Of a DNA stretch of 64,000 bases, positions 46,961-57,955 are shown in pieces. The translations under genes were made by a program, and so were the position numbers. Each line of letters starts with the position of its first letter. Position 1 is the stretch's first letter. Source of the DNA: Kappaphycus alvarezii. Taxonomy: Eukaryota > Rhodophyta > Florideophyceae > Gigartinales > Solieriaceae. Where the stretch lies: contig NADL03000166.1 in NCBI GenBank assembly GCA_002205965.3, forward strand, positions 62,001 through 126,000. Direction: 5' to 3'. The notes under the pieces were generated by a model. That model was given only the letters and a program-made list of their open reading frames with translations, did not search any database and was not told the DNA's origin.

Positions 46961-49106
46961 AAAAAAACACTAGAATATGGTGGTGTGGTGTGTTTCTTTC
47001 CTAAAACTCCTGTTTAGAAGCTATTCCGACGCATTTTCGTCCGAAATATTCCTAATAATTCTCTCTGATTTCTTTCATGACATCATTGGCAATTTGATTG
47101 TGTACTCGAGCAGTTAGATCCGGGCGATCAAACACACGTGGCCTGCTCCCATGGGGCTGAAATGTGCTTCGCTGCTCTATGTCTTGACCCAGCCGACCCA
47201 TCTCCTCCCTCCACGGGTTCATCGTCAATGTAACCAGTAATGAAGGCACCGACTTCCGTGCAACAATTGCATGTACAGTCATAAGCTTCGACTTCCAGTA
47301 CGCAGGGGAATTGATATGGTTGTCGGGTAGATATAGTCTTCCAGGCTTATATGTCCCGTGTTCATCTAGAGCGGCAGCGTTCTGTAACTCGCGCTGTTCT
47401 ACGATGAGGGACTCCTGCTCACTTTCAAGAAACTTCAGCCTCATGTCCTCTATATTTGTTGCGGTTCGAGGTAGCCATGTTTGAAGAAGAGCCCCGGAGT
47501 CAAGCAGAATATTGTCCGTGTACAAACGACGCTTTGCATGCTCTGCCGAAGTCATACTGTTCACCTTATCCCTACCTGAGTTTAGAGAGGATGACCCACG
47601 GCTTTGAAGATAGGTGGCCAAATCAAAGGGGTTCTGACCCTCATAGGGATAAAGAAGAGGGAAAGCACCCTTTTCCGCAACTTTCGATGAAGGTTTCAGC
47701 AGCCTATACTTCACCCTGCGTTCCCCGGCGCTATTCAAGTGTCTATCGGAATGTCCCAAAAGCCGAACTGTCGGAGCTTCACTTCGAAAAAGACCTGCTG
47801 GGTCATTTTTGAGTGACTGCAGATGAGTTGGAAGTCCAACCTGATCTTCGTCCAAAGGTCCGCTGGCCGCCCCCATGTGCACAGAGGCTGTCATTGTACC
47901 TCCATAGTTTCTGATCAGCACTCCCTCTGTAGTTGCACCCATCCCAATTTCTACCGGTTCCCCCTCCAATTCATCGGCGTTGTCCCTCCTAACATCTCGA
48001 GACGAGCTACCTCTTTGGCGAGAAAGACGGGCATGGCTGCGCGAAGAGACGGCAGCAGCACCACGATATCTTTCAATTATGTCATGGAATAATCTGCGAT
48101 ACCCTTTCCGGATTATTTCAGGGTGCCGGCTCAGCTCGCGGAACAGAATTGGCACGAGATACTGTACATCGACGTTGTTGACCGCATTCTGGATCAGTAT
48201 TGAGCTGTGATCACGCTGCTGGAGACTCGACTCGCTGTTCGACCACAGACACGTATACCGTGTATCGCGAAGTGGTAGTGCCATCGCTACATTCCCCTGT
48301 AGTTTCAAAAATGATGGACCACCTCGTGGTGCAAACTTCATGTCCATGAAAGTAAGAACTGTGGCAAACAAATAGTTGAGCTGGACCGCGCTTGAGCGGA
48401 AAGATCTGAGATCATACACGTCGTCGAGAATCTCATTTGTATGACGCCTGCGAAAGGTTACGCTTTGGACGCGGGTGCTTTTCATCCCGCAGCACACCCC
48501 ATCCAACTCTTTTCCTACTACCATATCGCCGCACCACTTGCAGTTAGTTATACGTAGCGTCCAGTCCTCAAACGGACACTTTCTGACGCTATGATCACGG
48601 TCGCCGCACCGGGAACACCGCCTGCCCGTGTTAGAGGGTGTTTCAAATAAAACACCCCTTCTTGAAGCAGGAAGACGCTTAGCTTTCTCTGCCTCTGTAT
48701 CCCAGGCGTAGTAAGCCTGAAATAAACCACGCTTCATACGAGCAACCGGAGACATGTAAACTCTATCACGGCGATCCCTTGTTTCCTCGGGGTGCATTCT
48801 TACATCAGAGACATCAAAAACTGGGCCGGACGGAACATGATCACCCTGCCCGGCAACGCTCCCCTGGTCGGGTTCAGGAACTGGTCTTTGTTTTCTCGGA
48901 CGACCTGCATCACTCCTCGCTCCACCTGCATTTGCCCTTGCCCCACCAGTACCCGGTCCTGCCCCACCGCTGTTCGGACGAGGACCTCCACTATTTTCAC
49001 GTGGACCTCCTCTTACCATATTTTTGGTTGAGCTGTCGTTGGTCTCCCACGGTGAGCAGACCGGAGGCTCGAATCGGGGTTTATATAGACAGCCCGAATT
49101 ACCCAA
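46961..49106 (-). pseudogene. Helitron Rep N-terminal part with zinc knuckle and HHH motif
   Basis: An open frame of 684 codons (49,106-47,052), after which the same frame continues, past stops at 47,052 and 47,001, to TPHHHILVFF. Its HHH (46,985-46,977) is the metal-binding two-histidine motif of the rolling-circle Rep. A frameshift near 46,960 links to the next entry. N-terminal features: a Gly/Arg/Pro repeat (about residues 30-70), a CSRCGDRDHSVRKC zinc knuckle (CX2CX4HX4C, about 165-180) and a further Cys group (CKWCGD ... VCC). Helitron N-domain motifs follow: RLYTDNILLD, then YLPDNHINSPAYWKSKLM and LLVTLTMNP (compare the FTCNP family motif). A CCHC knuckle here is unusual beside the more common Helitron CX2C fingers. 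Confidence 0.85.
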
Positions 49107-49291
49107 ACCTTACCAAACAGTACTGAAATGAAATATTTTTATTAAAAAGTTGCTCCTACGGTACCAAAATAGACAATTCTTCTCCATACCATCGACAGTA
49201 CTGTGGCCAAACAGAATTTATGTGGTCCAAATTTGTGCACACACTACACTGTCATGCTGTACAAAATTTCACCCCAAAAAATTCGTAGGCC

Positions 49292-49366
49292 GGAAATGTT
49301 TGGGCCGTTTACATTAAATGCATTAAATGTAAACCATTTGCATTTTATGTAATGCTCAAACATTTC
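49292..49366. repeat. 75-base hairpin at a LINE-Helitron junction
   Basis: Outer arms GAAATGTTTGGGC (49,293-49,305) and GCTCAAACATTTC (49,354-49,366) pair with one mismatch. An inner gtttacat/atgtaaac pair lies between. The hairpin ends where the LINE reading frame on the minus strand runs out, so it marks the junction between LINE and Helitron. It may be a tiny foldback element or part of the Helitron 5' end. Confidence 0.55.
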
Positions 49367-51008
49367 AAATTTGAAATATACGTTTGGCTGAAGGTCCGGA
49401 GTTATCACACTGACCCAGGTCCGTGGCCAAAAAATTCACTTGCCGGTCGTGACGGACGCTCCTGTAGGGGCCGTGCAGGCAGTGGAGGAGGTGGTCACCA
49501 TGGACGTCCCGTGCGTGAGGGCAATTTGCTCTTGGGCATGGTTTGCTACGAGCAAACAGCGGGACTTGGCAGTGATATCGGAGCCACTGCGAAAATTGCC
49601 GGGCCTCGATGTGCGTTTGTAGTCCGGGGCATGGCGCACAGTATACTCACTCTTTGGAGCCCTCAAGCCCTGTATGGAAGCCCTGTAGGGGAGCATGCGT
49701 CCGCAGTCGTGTAAGAGCAGTTGACGGTTGACCCTGTCATAGGCCTTGAGCATATCAAAGGCAGTGAGCCAGCGGTCCCCTTGTCTTATGGCTGCTTCCG
49801 TGGCTGTGAGAGCGGGGAGGGGGGCTATTCTTCTTTGGAAGCCAAATTGCATTGGGTGGAGGTCTGTGAGGTCGGCTAGGAAAGAGGCGAGACCTTCGAT
49901 GGCTTTCTGGCAGTGCGATAAGAGGCGAATTGGGCGGTAATTCGCTGGTTGTTGGTCCCCGCGTTTGTGGACCGGGATCAGGGTGCCTGTGGGCCAGTCC
50001 TGGGGGTAGTGGAGTGTTCGGCCTATTGTCGTCCACCATGTGTACAGCAGAGTGGCGAAGAGAACGGCCTCTGTCTTCATCATCTCATTGTGTATCCCAT
50101 CATTGCCAACTGCTTTACCCCGTGGCGCGGTGCAAATGTAGTTGAGGATATGTTGTTCAAGCGTCGGTAGGGGAGTGAAGCTCCCTATTTGTATCGGGGG
50201 TTGTTCCTGATAATGGGCGGTACCCATGTAGGTAGTGAAGTCACGTGGGGAGAGCTGACGTCCGTTGCGTTGTTGGTCCGCTTTCCTCCTGGCGGTCTGC
50301 CGTCGATCAGTTGCTACTGCCATTGCAAATTGTTCGTTGGGGAGGTCTGTGAGGCGGAGCAGGGTTCGCTTTTGGAACCATCGTTTGTATCTTCGGAGTT
50401 GTTGTAGGACGACGGCCTGGAGTCTTTTGAACTCGAGGTAACCCGCATAATGCAGTACGTTTTGCTTTCTTATATACCTTGTTGCGTTTGGTTGCTACCG
50501 CATCCAATGAGTGGGTCCAGAACGGTTTGAATCGGCGCGGTCGGCGGTTTGCGATCTCTTGCCATGGTTCAGTGATGGCTCGTGTGACACGATCGTACAT
50601 GGCAGGGGCGGTTATCGCAGTGCAGTTAGAGAGCGCGTCTATAAGTGGTGGCAGGGAGCGTTTGTAGGTTTCCGCTGCTTCCTGCTGGATCGTAGGGGTG
50701 GTGAGCATTGATTCCGTTATCCTCGTGGGGGTCGTCTTAGTGTTGGTCAGGAGGGTGCGGGTGGACGTCGCTATTACAGGTTGGTGATGTGAGCAGCTGG
50801 TCAAGCTGTCTGTGTGGGTAGTGCAGTGTAGGTGGTCGGCGGAAATGAAGATATCTGGGTTGCTTGAGCCTGGTGTCCCTCGTGGATGGAATGAGGGTTG
50901 AGTAGACGCGAATATCTTGAATCGTGTGTCCTGGACTGCTCTCACAAGTGAGCGTCCCCTTGGGTTGGCTGTTGCCAAATCGGTAGCCCTACAGCCACCG
51001 AGCGTCAA
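49367..51008 (-). mobile_element. LINE with APE-type endonuclease, RT and a C-terminal zinc/RHD region
   Basis: A minus-strand LINE truncated at both ends. Frame 51,008-50,307 begins inside an apurinic-type endonuclease (GCRATDLATANPRGRSL, SNPDIFISADH, then SCSHHQPV) and passes to the linker KPFWTHSLDAVATKRNKVY. A frameshift near 50,460 leads to frame 50,323-49,436. This carries the reverse transcriptase start (PRGKAVGNDGIHNEMM, WPTGTLIPVHKRGD, NYRPIRLLSH and TAFDMLKAYDRVN, about residues 85-200). The YADD core is absent: only about 230 bases separate domain A from a C-terminal zinc cluster in another frame (CPRANCPHARDVHGDHLLHC, then RHDRQVNFLATDL, about 49,540-49,400). GDHLLHC...RHD is the lead-in to a restriction-like endonuclease. 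The variant-c fragments elsewhere look like the missing end. Dead by deletion and frameshifts. Confidence 0.8.
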
Positions 51009-51476
51009 GAGTTAAGAAATGTTTAAGAGCCAAGCGCAGCACAGTCTACGCGTGCAATCGTTTCGCATTGGTCAGAAAAAATTAAAATTCGCTAATTTAT
51101 GAAAATTCAACAGCCAATGAGAACTAAGCTTTGCTGTTGATGATGATGATGATGCTGATGCTGAATTTTTTGATTGGCTCTCATTTTGTGGATTTTTTGA
51201 CAGTTTCTTCGGAGGTCTTACTCCAAAAGGGCTAAAAGTTGGCGGGACTTGCGTGGGCAGAATACAGAATGTGCGATTTTGGGTATTTTCTCCTACATTT
51301 ACTTTACACTGTAATATGCCTTATTTGGCGCGCATCCTGCGATTTTGCCTACTTTTTTAGGATTTTCCCTAATACAGTCCTCCTACTACCACCTCTAAAA
51401 CTAATGTGTGTGTGTAATCTTTACGGGATGTGGAAAGAGCATGTGGGAGAACATGCCGAGGGGGATTACAGAGAAA
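51009..51476. other. Spacer between two LINEs, with a GAT-repeat hairpin
   Basis: No gene. At about 51,105-51,190, agccaatgaga and tctcat-type arms (gattggctctcat) face each other around a gatgatgatgatgatgctgatgctg microsatellite, forming an imperfect hairpin of about 85 bases. It could be a small foldback element. Confidence 0.45.
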
Positions 51477-54300
51477 TTAACATGCATAGGGGGATGAGAG
51501 AGAAACTAATCGGAAATGCATCTGGTAAGAACTTGACGAGCTTGTAACCCATGCAAGCAGAACACAAAGCGCGTGATTAGGAGGTTGCAGCTCCCAATGG
51601 GGAGTAGTGCCTCGACGGGCAGCAGCGAACGTAGAAAGGCGCCGGAAGAAAGTCGCACCGTCGGCCCCAAGGGCACCGAACACATCAATACCAACAGGAA
51701 GAAGCCGTATATCGTTCGTGTGGCAGACTAGACCGTAGTGCGTGTGTTTCGCACGTTCAGCCATTGAGGCAGCTGCGCCGCCAGATAGGGCACACTGGGA
51801 AACGCGAGAAGTGACCTGTGGATGGGCCACTGTGACATCCAAAGCAATATCCTTCGGGTCGAGGCCATATGCAGCAGGGATATAAAGATCTATGCGAAGG
51901 GCGGACGAGGAAGAGGACGAAGGGGGAAGGGGAGGAAGCAGATGTTCAAGAGAGGCAGAAATTCCAAGCTCCTTACAGTAGCGATGGAGAGCGTTACGCA
52001 AGACATTGTGGCGACGAGTCTGCCCATCGTTGTACTTACAGGTGAGGGCATGTTTGCCCAGGGGATCGAGCACGGGGCGATGTCGTTGGAACGGCGAGCA
52101 CATACCGGACATCGATCATGACCAGAGAAAATCGCGCGGCCGAGGCGTAGAGATACAGCGACTATCCAAGCTTGCGAGGACAGATAGGTGCCGCGGTGAG
52201 GGTGCGGTAAAGTAGAGAAAGCTGAACAGGCGGACGACTCACGGACAGATAGGAGGCGAGATCTGTCGCGGTCAGAGGATGATCGGAAGATCCGATCAAA
52301 CGTCGAACTGTGAAGCTCAGACGAGATAGCAGACTGGAGCCGTTCGTCGGGGACCGGCGTTTGACACCTCTGAAACAGGGAAGTGGGCGACAGGGAAGCC
52401 GAAAGATCTGGATAACGGGTAGATAATAAAGAAATCGCGGCCCGAGGCACTTCCTCCAGGTGTAGGTCTCCCGAGAAGGAGAGCAGATCTGAGAAACGGC
52501 GGAAAACATCAATCATCGAAGCCGCATAAGCGGACTCAGGGATTGACGAAGCGAGAAGAATGCCGAGGCCCCGTAGGAAATAGGAAGGCAGGCTTGCTCC
52601 CATTCGGAGTCGGTGCAAGGACCATGAATCTGTGCGAAAGCCTCCCGCTGCTTCCGGTCGAAGCTGACGGCCAAAGCCGTAGATTGGTGGGGGAGAGAGT
52701 CCGCAGCAGATAAACAACCTTACAGGCGCTCGCACAGAAACGGTGCAAGTGGTAGGCCATCTGGGCGTCATCGAAGGACTGAAGACAGGAAAAGATGCGA
52801 TCTACTGCAGCTTGACGGGTGTAAATGCGGCGCTGACGAAGGTATCGGAACCAATGGGAGAGCCGAGAACGGTAAAGCCATCGGGCGTGGAGAAGGGGCA
52901 GGGAAGAGTGAGGGGAGAGGATTATAGGAGAGGCCGTATACGTGAGTTTTGGTCATATTCAGTGCGAACCCGATGGCTGGTCCCTGACTCTGGAAGAATT
53001 GCAAAGCCTCGAGGGCCTGCGAGCGGGGAACGACCAAGTTCCCATCGTCTGCATACCAAGCGTTGAGCGGGGGCCGGAATCGCTCCTGGAACTTGAGAAC
53101 GAGAGGATGGAGAGCGAGAGCGAAAAGCAGAGCCCCCAAAGGATCCCCCTGTTGAGTGCCATCGGCGCTTAGTATGGAGAATGAACCGAATGAGAGAAAA
53201 GAGGTATCCCCATAACAGTAGTGAACCCATCGCGCGATGCCAGGTGCAAAGTCCAGAACGGCATCAAGAATGCGTTGTCGACAAATGCTGTTGAAAGCAT
53301 TGTGGGCATCGACTTGGATCAATACGTGGTCCTGGAACTTGGTGTTTTGCGTCAGGCGACGGACGGCATGAACAATGGCCTCAGCCCCGCTTTTAACGCC
53401 CACGCCGAGTTGATGAGGCAAGAGATAGGAAGCTGCAGTCGAGCAAGCCTTGTGAGCGAGGAGGCGGGCAATAAGTCGGCGGAGGAGGAGACCAACAGCT
53501 ATAGGGCGAAGTCCACCGTTGGGCTTGTGGAGGGCTGTGAGCCGGCCCCACAGAAGTAGGCCCTGCACGAGTCCGGTAGTTCGCCGTTGGAACACATGTT
53601 AACAAACTTGGTCAGCACATAAAGACAGTCACGGGCGGGATGCACTCCCCCCGCAGGTCGAAGCAACATACGGAGAAAGAGCGGGGAAAGGCCATCAGAT
53701 CCAGGGGCGGTGGACGGGTCGAGGCTATGGATGGCTCTACGAACATCCGAAACGGAAAACTTGACGGCAGGGGGAAGACGAGAGTTAGGGAGGGGCTGAA
53801 CGGGGGACGTGGGCGTGGGGTGAAGGGATTTGAGTCTGCGGAGATGTCTTCCGAGGGCACAACAGGTGGGGTATCGTGCAGTAAGGCTGCTGTGGCGCGG
53901 AAGGACTGCCACGGTGCAGTAAGCGGCGGCTGCGCTGGAGGGTAGATGGGGAATGAGAGGCGTCGGCATGGGTAGCAGGGGGTGGGAGGCCCCGAAAAGG
54001 GAGAGGGCTTCAATGAAGAGGTCATCGAAAAGACCGGAAGATGCGAGACGAATGCGGTCGGCAAGATTGGAGCAGATTTCAGAGCGGCTCGAGCGATGGA
54101 AGCGAGGATGATTGCGTCGAAATACGAGTTTGGGGAGGGCGACAAGTTCGAGAAGGGCACGATGACGATGTGCATCAGACGGAGCAGCGATGACACGGCT
54201 CAGGAGGCAAAATAGAGGTCGTAGGCCGCTGCTTGAACTGGGCGAGGGATGTACGGAAGAACGGGTATCGAAGCCCTGAAAAGAGCAGGGAAAGTAAGGG
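51477..54300 (-). pseudogene. LINE ORF2: reverse transcriptase and restriction-like endonuclease
   Basis: The 5' part (54,190-53,500) contains LELVALPKLVFRR and KFSVSDVRRAIHSLDPSTAP, then GSDGLSPLFLRMLL, the start of the RT. Frame 53,595-52,768 carries the RT core: LHKPNGGLRPIAVGLLLRRL, PHQLGVGVKSGAEAIVHAVR, VDAHNAFNSI (domain A), TQQGDPLG and the catalytic WYADDGNLVV. Frame 52,771-51,890 continues the thumb and ends in a CPVCARRSND zinc lead. The final frame (52,112-51,477) has KHALTCKYNDGQTRRHN, then LRIDLYIPAAYGLDPKDI and ALDVTVAHP (endonuclease core), and LPVGIDVFGALGADG. Frameshifts fall near 53,580, 52,770 and 52,080. The QLGVGV.GGAE motif and the YADDG box place it with restriction-endonuclease LINEs common in marine invertebrates and fungi. 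The clade is not assigned. Confidence 0.85.
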
Positions 54301-54323
54301 CAGTAGGAGGGACAGAAGCAATC

Positions 54324-55469
54324 CTACTGGTCATTATCGGTCATTGATTCCGGAACTGGGACGTATTCGAGGACAGAGAACCGACCGTCAACCTGCGGGG
54401 GAACGGGGGAGCTAGGAGCAGAAGAGGTCGCGGGCCCAGGGCCGCGACGTGCAACCAGGGTAAAACCGTCCGTATCGGTCACATCTGGACGGGCGCGACG
54501 GCGCTTAGAGTGGACAGCGGGAACCGAAGGGGTGCGAGGGGAGGCATGTCCCGGGCAAAGGTGGGATCGGCAGAAAGAGTCTGGTAAGCTGCGGACTCCA
54601 TTTCGCGGAGGGATTGGGCAAAAGCAGGAGCCGGATACCACAAGCAGGACGGAGATTCCAGGCGTTCGATTTCTTGTCGAAGGCCAGGAAGGACGCCGCG
54701 GAGCTGGGCAGGAGACAGGTCTGAAGAGATGTCCATGATTTCGGAAAACACGAGTTCGGGAGGGTCGTAGTTGTCCGATGTCTTCGCCAAGTTTCGGAAG
54801 GCGGTATAGGCGGGAGGCAAAGACGCCAAATCCCGCTCGGCAGCGCACACCATGAAGATATGAGGGGAAGAGGAGCGAATAATGGAACAGGAGCCCGGAA
54901 AACCACCTTGTGTGATGGCTCGGCGGAAAGCGGACGGATCGTACAGGAAAGTCCGGAGGAGACGTGACGACGACAACTCGCTTGGTGTTGCCGCCAAAAA
55001 GCCCTCGAGTAGCTCGGCGGACGCGGCCCGCAAACTTGGTGGAGATGCGAACAGCTGAAAGGTCACCCTGATGGGTGAGGCCTTGGCGGCCCAGGAAAGG
55101 GAGACGGCGGAGGGGTTTTGGGGCTGTTGGGGGCATGGGCCGCGCGTAGGTAGGATTGTGCGGGAGGCTGAGGAGCAGGATTGGGAGATTGGTCCGGTTC
55201 AGTGGCTGGAGAAGTCGGCGGGAAGGGGCCGCAAGAGAGGTCAAGATCTGCAGGACGGAACGAAACTGAGGGTTGTTTTGCAGAGAAGGGGCCAGAGCGG
55301 TCGCCACGGGGGAGTTCTGAACGGCAGAACAGAATGCAGCTGTGGCTGCAGGGTCGGAGAGATTGACGACTCCATCAAAGATGGAGACGCATTTGACCAG
55401 ATAGTCCATCGACGCATGGGTTAGGGAAACAACGGTGTCGGAATATCCAGAAGAAGGTCGGGAAGGCAT
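54324..55469 (-). pseudogene. LINE ORF1, gag-like, of unknown fold
   Basis: A 381-codon minus-strand frame that starts MPSRPSSGYSD and ends in FTLVARRGPG ... EYVPVPESM. Between about 55,066 and 54,479 the plausible coding sequence lies in a different frame (ELLEGFLAATPSELSS, DLSPAQLRGVLPGLRQEIER), so two compensating shifts are present. N-terminal residues 1-100 are helical and hydrophobic. The C-terminal tail is Pro/Ser/Arg-rich. No zinc knuckle is seen. By position it is the RNA-binding partner protein of ORF2. The stop codon lies about 130 bases before the ORF2 sequence becomes recognisable. Confidence 0.6.
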
Positions 55470-56535
55470 AGTGGCAGAAACTGTGGGGTCGGGAGATCAC
55501 GGGAAAGAAAATAGCCAATAAAAAGATCACGATAGACTTAAAATCAAGAAGTAGCCAATAAGAGGGCGCTGTGGAAAAACGAATCTGGCGAAGATCGGGA
55601 GAATCGAAGAAGAAAAAAGAAAAAAAAACCAGGAGAAGAGGGAAGATGAGGGCGAAAGCACCGCCGACGCGCGACAGAGCGCAACCCGAACAGGACCGCG
55701 GGAGCGGGCGCGAACGTCGGACGAGGGAGGGCGAGGTGTAGGTGGAGGAGGGAGCTTAAGCGAAGAAATAAAAAGACAAGTCAGCTAAAGACGTGTTGGA
55801 TATGGGAAGTATTCGTACAAAAGATATTCTCAAAACTAATACATCACTTAATCATTATTATAAGGAGAACACTGCACAGTAGAATGTTAAAAACTGGAAT
55901 TTCAAGCTGCGTACAAGGTCATGAATGGCACCATTGTAATGAAAATCATATTATACCGATAGTACCTGCGAAGGAGAAGGACGAGTAGCCTCACTGATTG
56001 TATCGTGCATTTTATAAGAGGTCTGTCATCATAGTGACTAGGAGATGGTCATAGTGGCATGTTGATGGTGGTCTGTCCGATGTGATATTATCTATGAGTC
56101 TGGTTTTTTTATGATGGAGGGACCTTCCAAATGTAATGCTCGAGGCCTTTAGGTCTAATCGGGCAGATAACTTGTGCGCGAATAATTTTGTGCAAGAAGA
56201 TGGAACCGCGGGAAGGGCTTGATAACACCAGATTCGATACACGAGCAACAAGTACCAGCGGCAACGATTTCTGCTGTCCAAAGTGCTGCTTTGGGATATC
56301 TATCGTCCATCTTCTCTTGGGGTTAACATGTGTTATACGTGCTAAGTTCTCTACCGGGAATTAATCCCGTGTAGGACGTATCAAATTAATAGGGGGTAAA
56401 GGGAGTTTCTTTATTGAGATGCATAGATAGTCTGGAACCCGTTTGGAGTTTTAAACCTGAATTTCATATTAAATACATGTACAGATGGTCGAAGAAACGT
56501 ACAATTCATTGCTGTCGAATGCTAGTACCAGCAAC
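55470..56535. other. LINE leader and AT-rich spacer
   Basis: 55,470-55,770 is GC-rich without a long frame and is probably the leader of the adjacent LINE; a purine-rich stretch (agaagaaaaaagaaaaaaaa) lies near 55,606-55,628. From 55,780 the base composition drops to the AT-rich background and no gene is seen. Confidence 0.5.
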
Positions 56536-56539
56536 AGTC

Positions 56540-57329
56540 TACGGAAAAGTCGATGGGATGCCAGCCAGCAGACAAGCAGCGTTAGAAGTTACTGCGAACG
56601 CCGAGTGTTGCTGTAGAAGAATGCTTCAAACCTTCGAAAACCGTTCCATTGAGCGTTTGGCGCTGGTCCTTTCAAGCTCTGTGACCACCGAAAACGCCTT
56701 TGGATGCCATCCGTCAAGAGTAGAGATTGGAACAAGAACATGCCTGTTTCTCTCCCGTAATTCCACAAGAAAGCCTTCGTGCTTCCCCCGCTTTTCCACG
56801 CTTGCTGCATTGAAACTGTTCATCGGGTTGAAAGTCCGGACTCTGGAATGGAAGGGAGTGAGTGGATTGACAAATTAATATGATGCTTTACCTTTAATGA
56901 ATAATTTTCTGTACGTGGAGCAACTTTCAATTTGACATTGGAAAAATTGGGGGAAATTTGGACTGTTTTTAATCCATGAAAAACGAGGTCAGCTGTTCCC
57001 TGAGGGGTGTCGTGATATGGGTAAAAGCTTACAATGTAAAGAATTGGCGGGAAGCCGACAAAAAAATTAGAAAAGATGGGGTGTTTTAATGATTGAAAAT
57101 AGGTTAGCCTATCTGACAGTGCAGACTCGATTTTCCTACTGTAATTTTGTAAGATGCATGAGTTCGAATTCAGTCTAACCAACAGCGACCACGTACACCC
57201 TCCGTAGATCTCAGAATGGTAGTGAAAGGGTAATGCAGCTCCCCAAGGATTTTTAATGAGAAAAACAGTATCCTTCACTTTCAAGATCTCCGACCTTACC
57301 TTTGTCAGTCCACCATTTATCACCCCCAT
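56540..57329 (-). mobile_element. LINE C-terminal fragment (variant c), minus strand
   Basis: Minus-strand frames between 56,880 and 56,540 read NPMNSFNAASVEKRGKHEGF, then RHVLVPISTLDGWHPKAF, SVVTELERTSAKRSMERF and HSAFAVTSNAACLLAG, the C-terminal end of the variant-c LINE (compare 31,495-31,700 and 29,976-30,388). Upstream, an uninterrupted 169-codon frame (57,329-56,820) overlaps the first part in another frame. It has no recognisable family and is probably a by-product. The segment 56,940-57,010 repeats 34,420-34,480. It is 5'-truncated and frameshifted. Confidence 0.65.
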
Positions 57330-57955
57330 TAAGGTGTTGTCATGCCGTTTTTTGTTGACTAGGATTTCCTCAGAAAATTTAGGATAGATCGAAAGACTCT
57401 TCCAAAAGTGGAGAAAGCAAACTTTTTCCCTTTTTCAATCCATTGGCTCCCTTTGACATGAAATCACGTACCTCTATCCAGCTAATGTATCGAAATACAG
57501 CTTGAAATACGAAAGTGATGTAGCATAATTCATTCATCGCGAATCTCTTGGAATTAAGCTCATCAGCATCCTAATCTCGATCCAGGAACCTTCTGGGCAG
57601 TTGCGTTCCATCCCCACGCAAAGACAGGCTGTGGTAGCATATTTTACGGCTATTTTGCATCAGCTTTGTGGGATTGTTCTGCCTGACACTGCTCCTACTT
57701 CAGACCCTTCAATACACAGCACTACCTTCCCCTGAATGGTAGGTCTGATTTGTTGATTATATATGTAGAATCAACTAAATGTTCTGAATCTCTAATCCAC
57801 AAAGCATCCTAAATCCCTCCCTTGCAGATTATCGATCGAATGTATATGTGCTGCTGAGCGATGGAACAGGGTATGTGGCAATTAGGGTAATAAAGAAATG
57901 TGGAAGGGTTGAAGAAGTTTGAGTTTGCTAAAGCGATCATTTCTACAAATTCCTG
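57330..57955. other. Short AT-rich spacer before the copia element
   Basis: No gene or RNA is recognised. The last five bases, ATTCC at about 57,951-57,955, are the left target-site duplication of the copia element. Confidence 0.55.

Larger units (their letters stand above)
43888..49290 (-). mobile_element. Helitron (rolling-circle transposon), nearly full length
   Basis: A rolling-circle DNA transposon with one long Rep-helicase gene (49,106-44,042) on the minus strand. Downstream of the gene is a perfect 7-bp-stem hairpin (43,924-43,940), as at Helitron 3' ends. A candidate CTAA terminus is at 43,891-43,888, about 30 bases past the hairpin, farther than the usual 10-15, so the exact end is unsure. 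The 5' end is not resolved; it should lie between 49,107 and about 49,290. No extra OTU or endonuclease domain of the Helentron type is seen. The gene has a handful of interruptions (see its entries), so this copy cannot move by itself. Confidence 0.85.
51477..55469 (-). mobile_element. Nearly complete two-ORF LINE with restriction-like endonuclease (variant b)
   Basis: A minus-strand non-LTR retrotransposon of about 4 kb. It has a gag-like ORF1 (55,469-54,324) and an ORF2 with reverse transcriptase, zinc cluster and R2-type endonuclease (about 54,300-51,477), separated by a short gap. It is interrupted by a few frameshifts but appears to have lost little sequence, so it is the best reference copy here for the variant-b 3' ends at 28,550, 29,500, 27,575 and 43,725. 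DNA from 55,470 to about 55,770 (GC-rich) is probably its 5' untranslated region. Restriction-type LINEs commonly nick a preferred target. No such target is obvious here. Confidence 0.85.

Noticed and set aside
46040-47054. In-frame stops in the Helitron gene read as introns or stop recoding
   Set aside because: Conserved residues continue directly across each stop, all three stop codons occur, and a frameshift is also present. Ordinary decay explains it.
56820-57329. Uninterrupted 169-codon minus-strand frame as a host gene
   Set aside because: Its end overlaps the LINE C-terminus in another frame and part of it is repeated elsewhere (34,420-34,480), so it is most likely repeat sequence open by chance.
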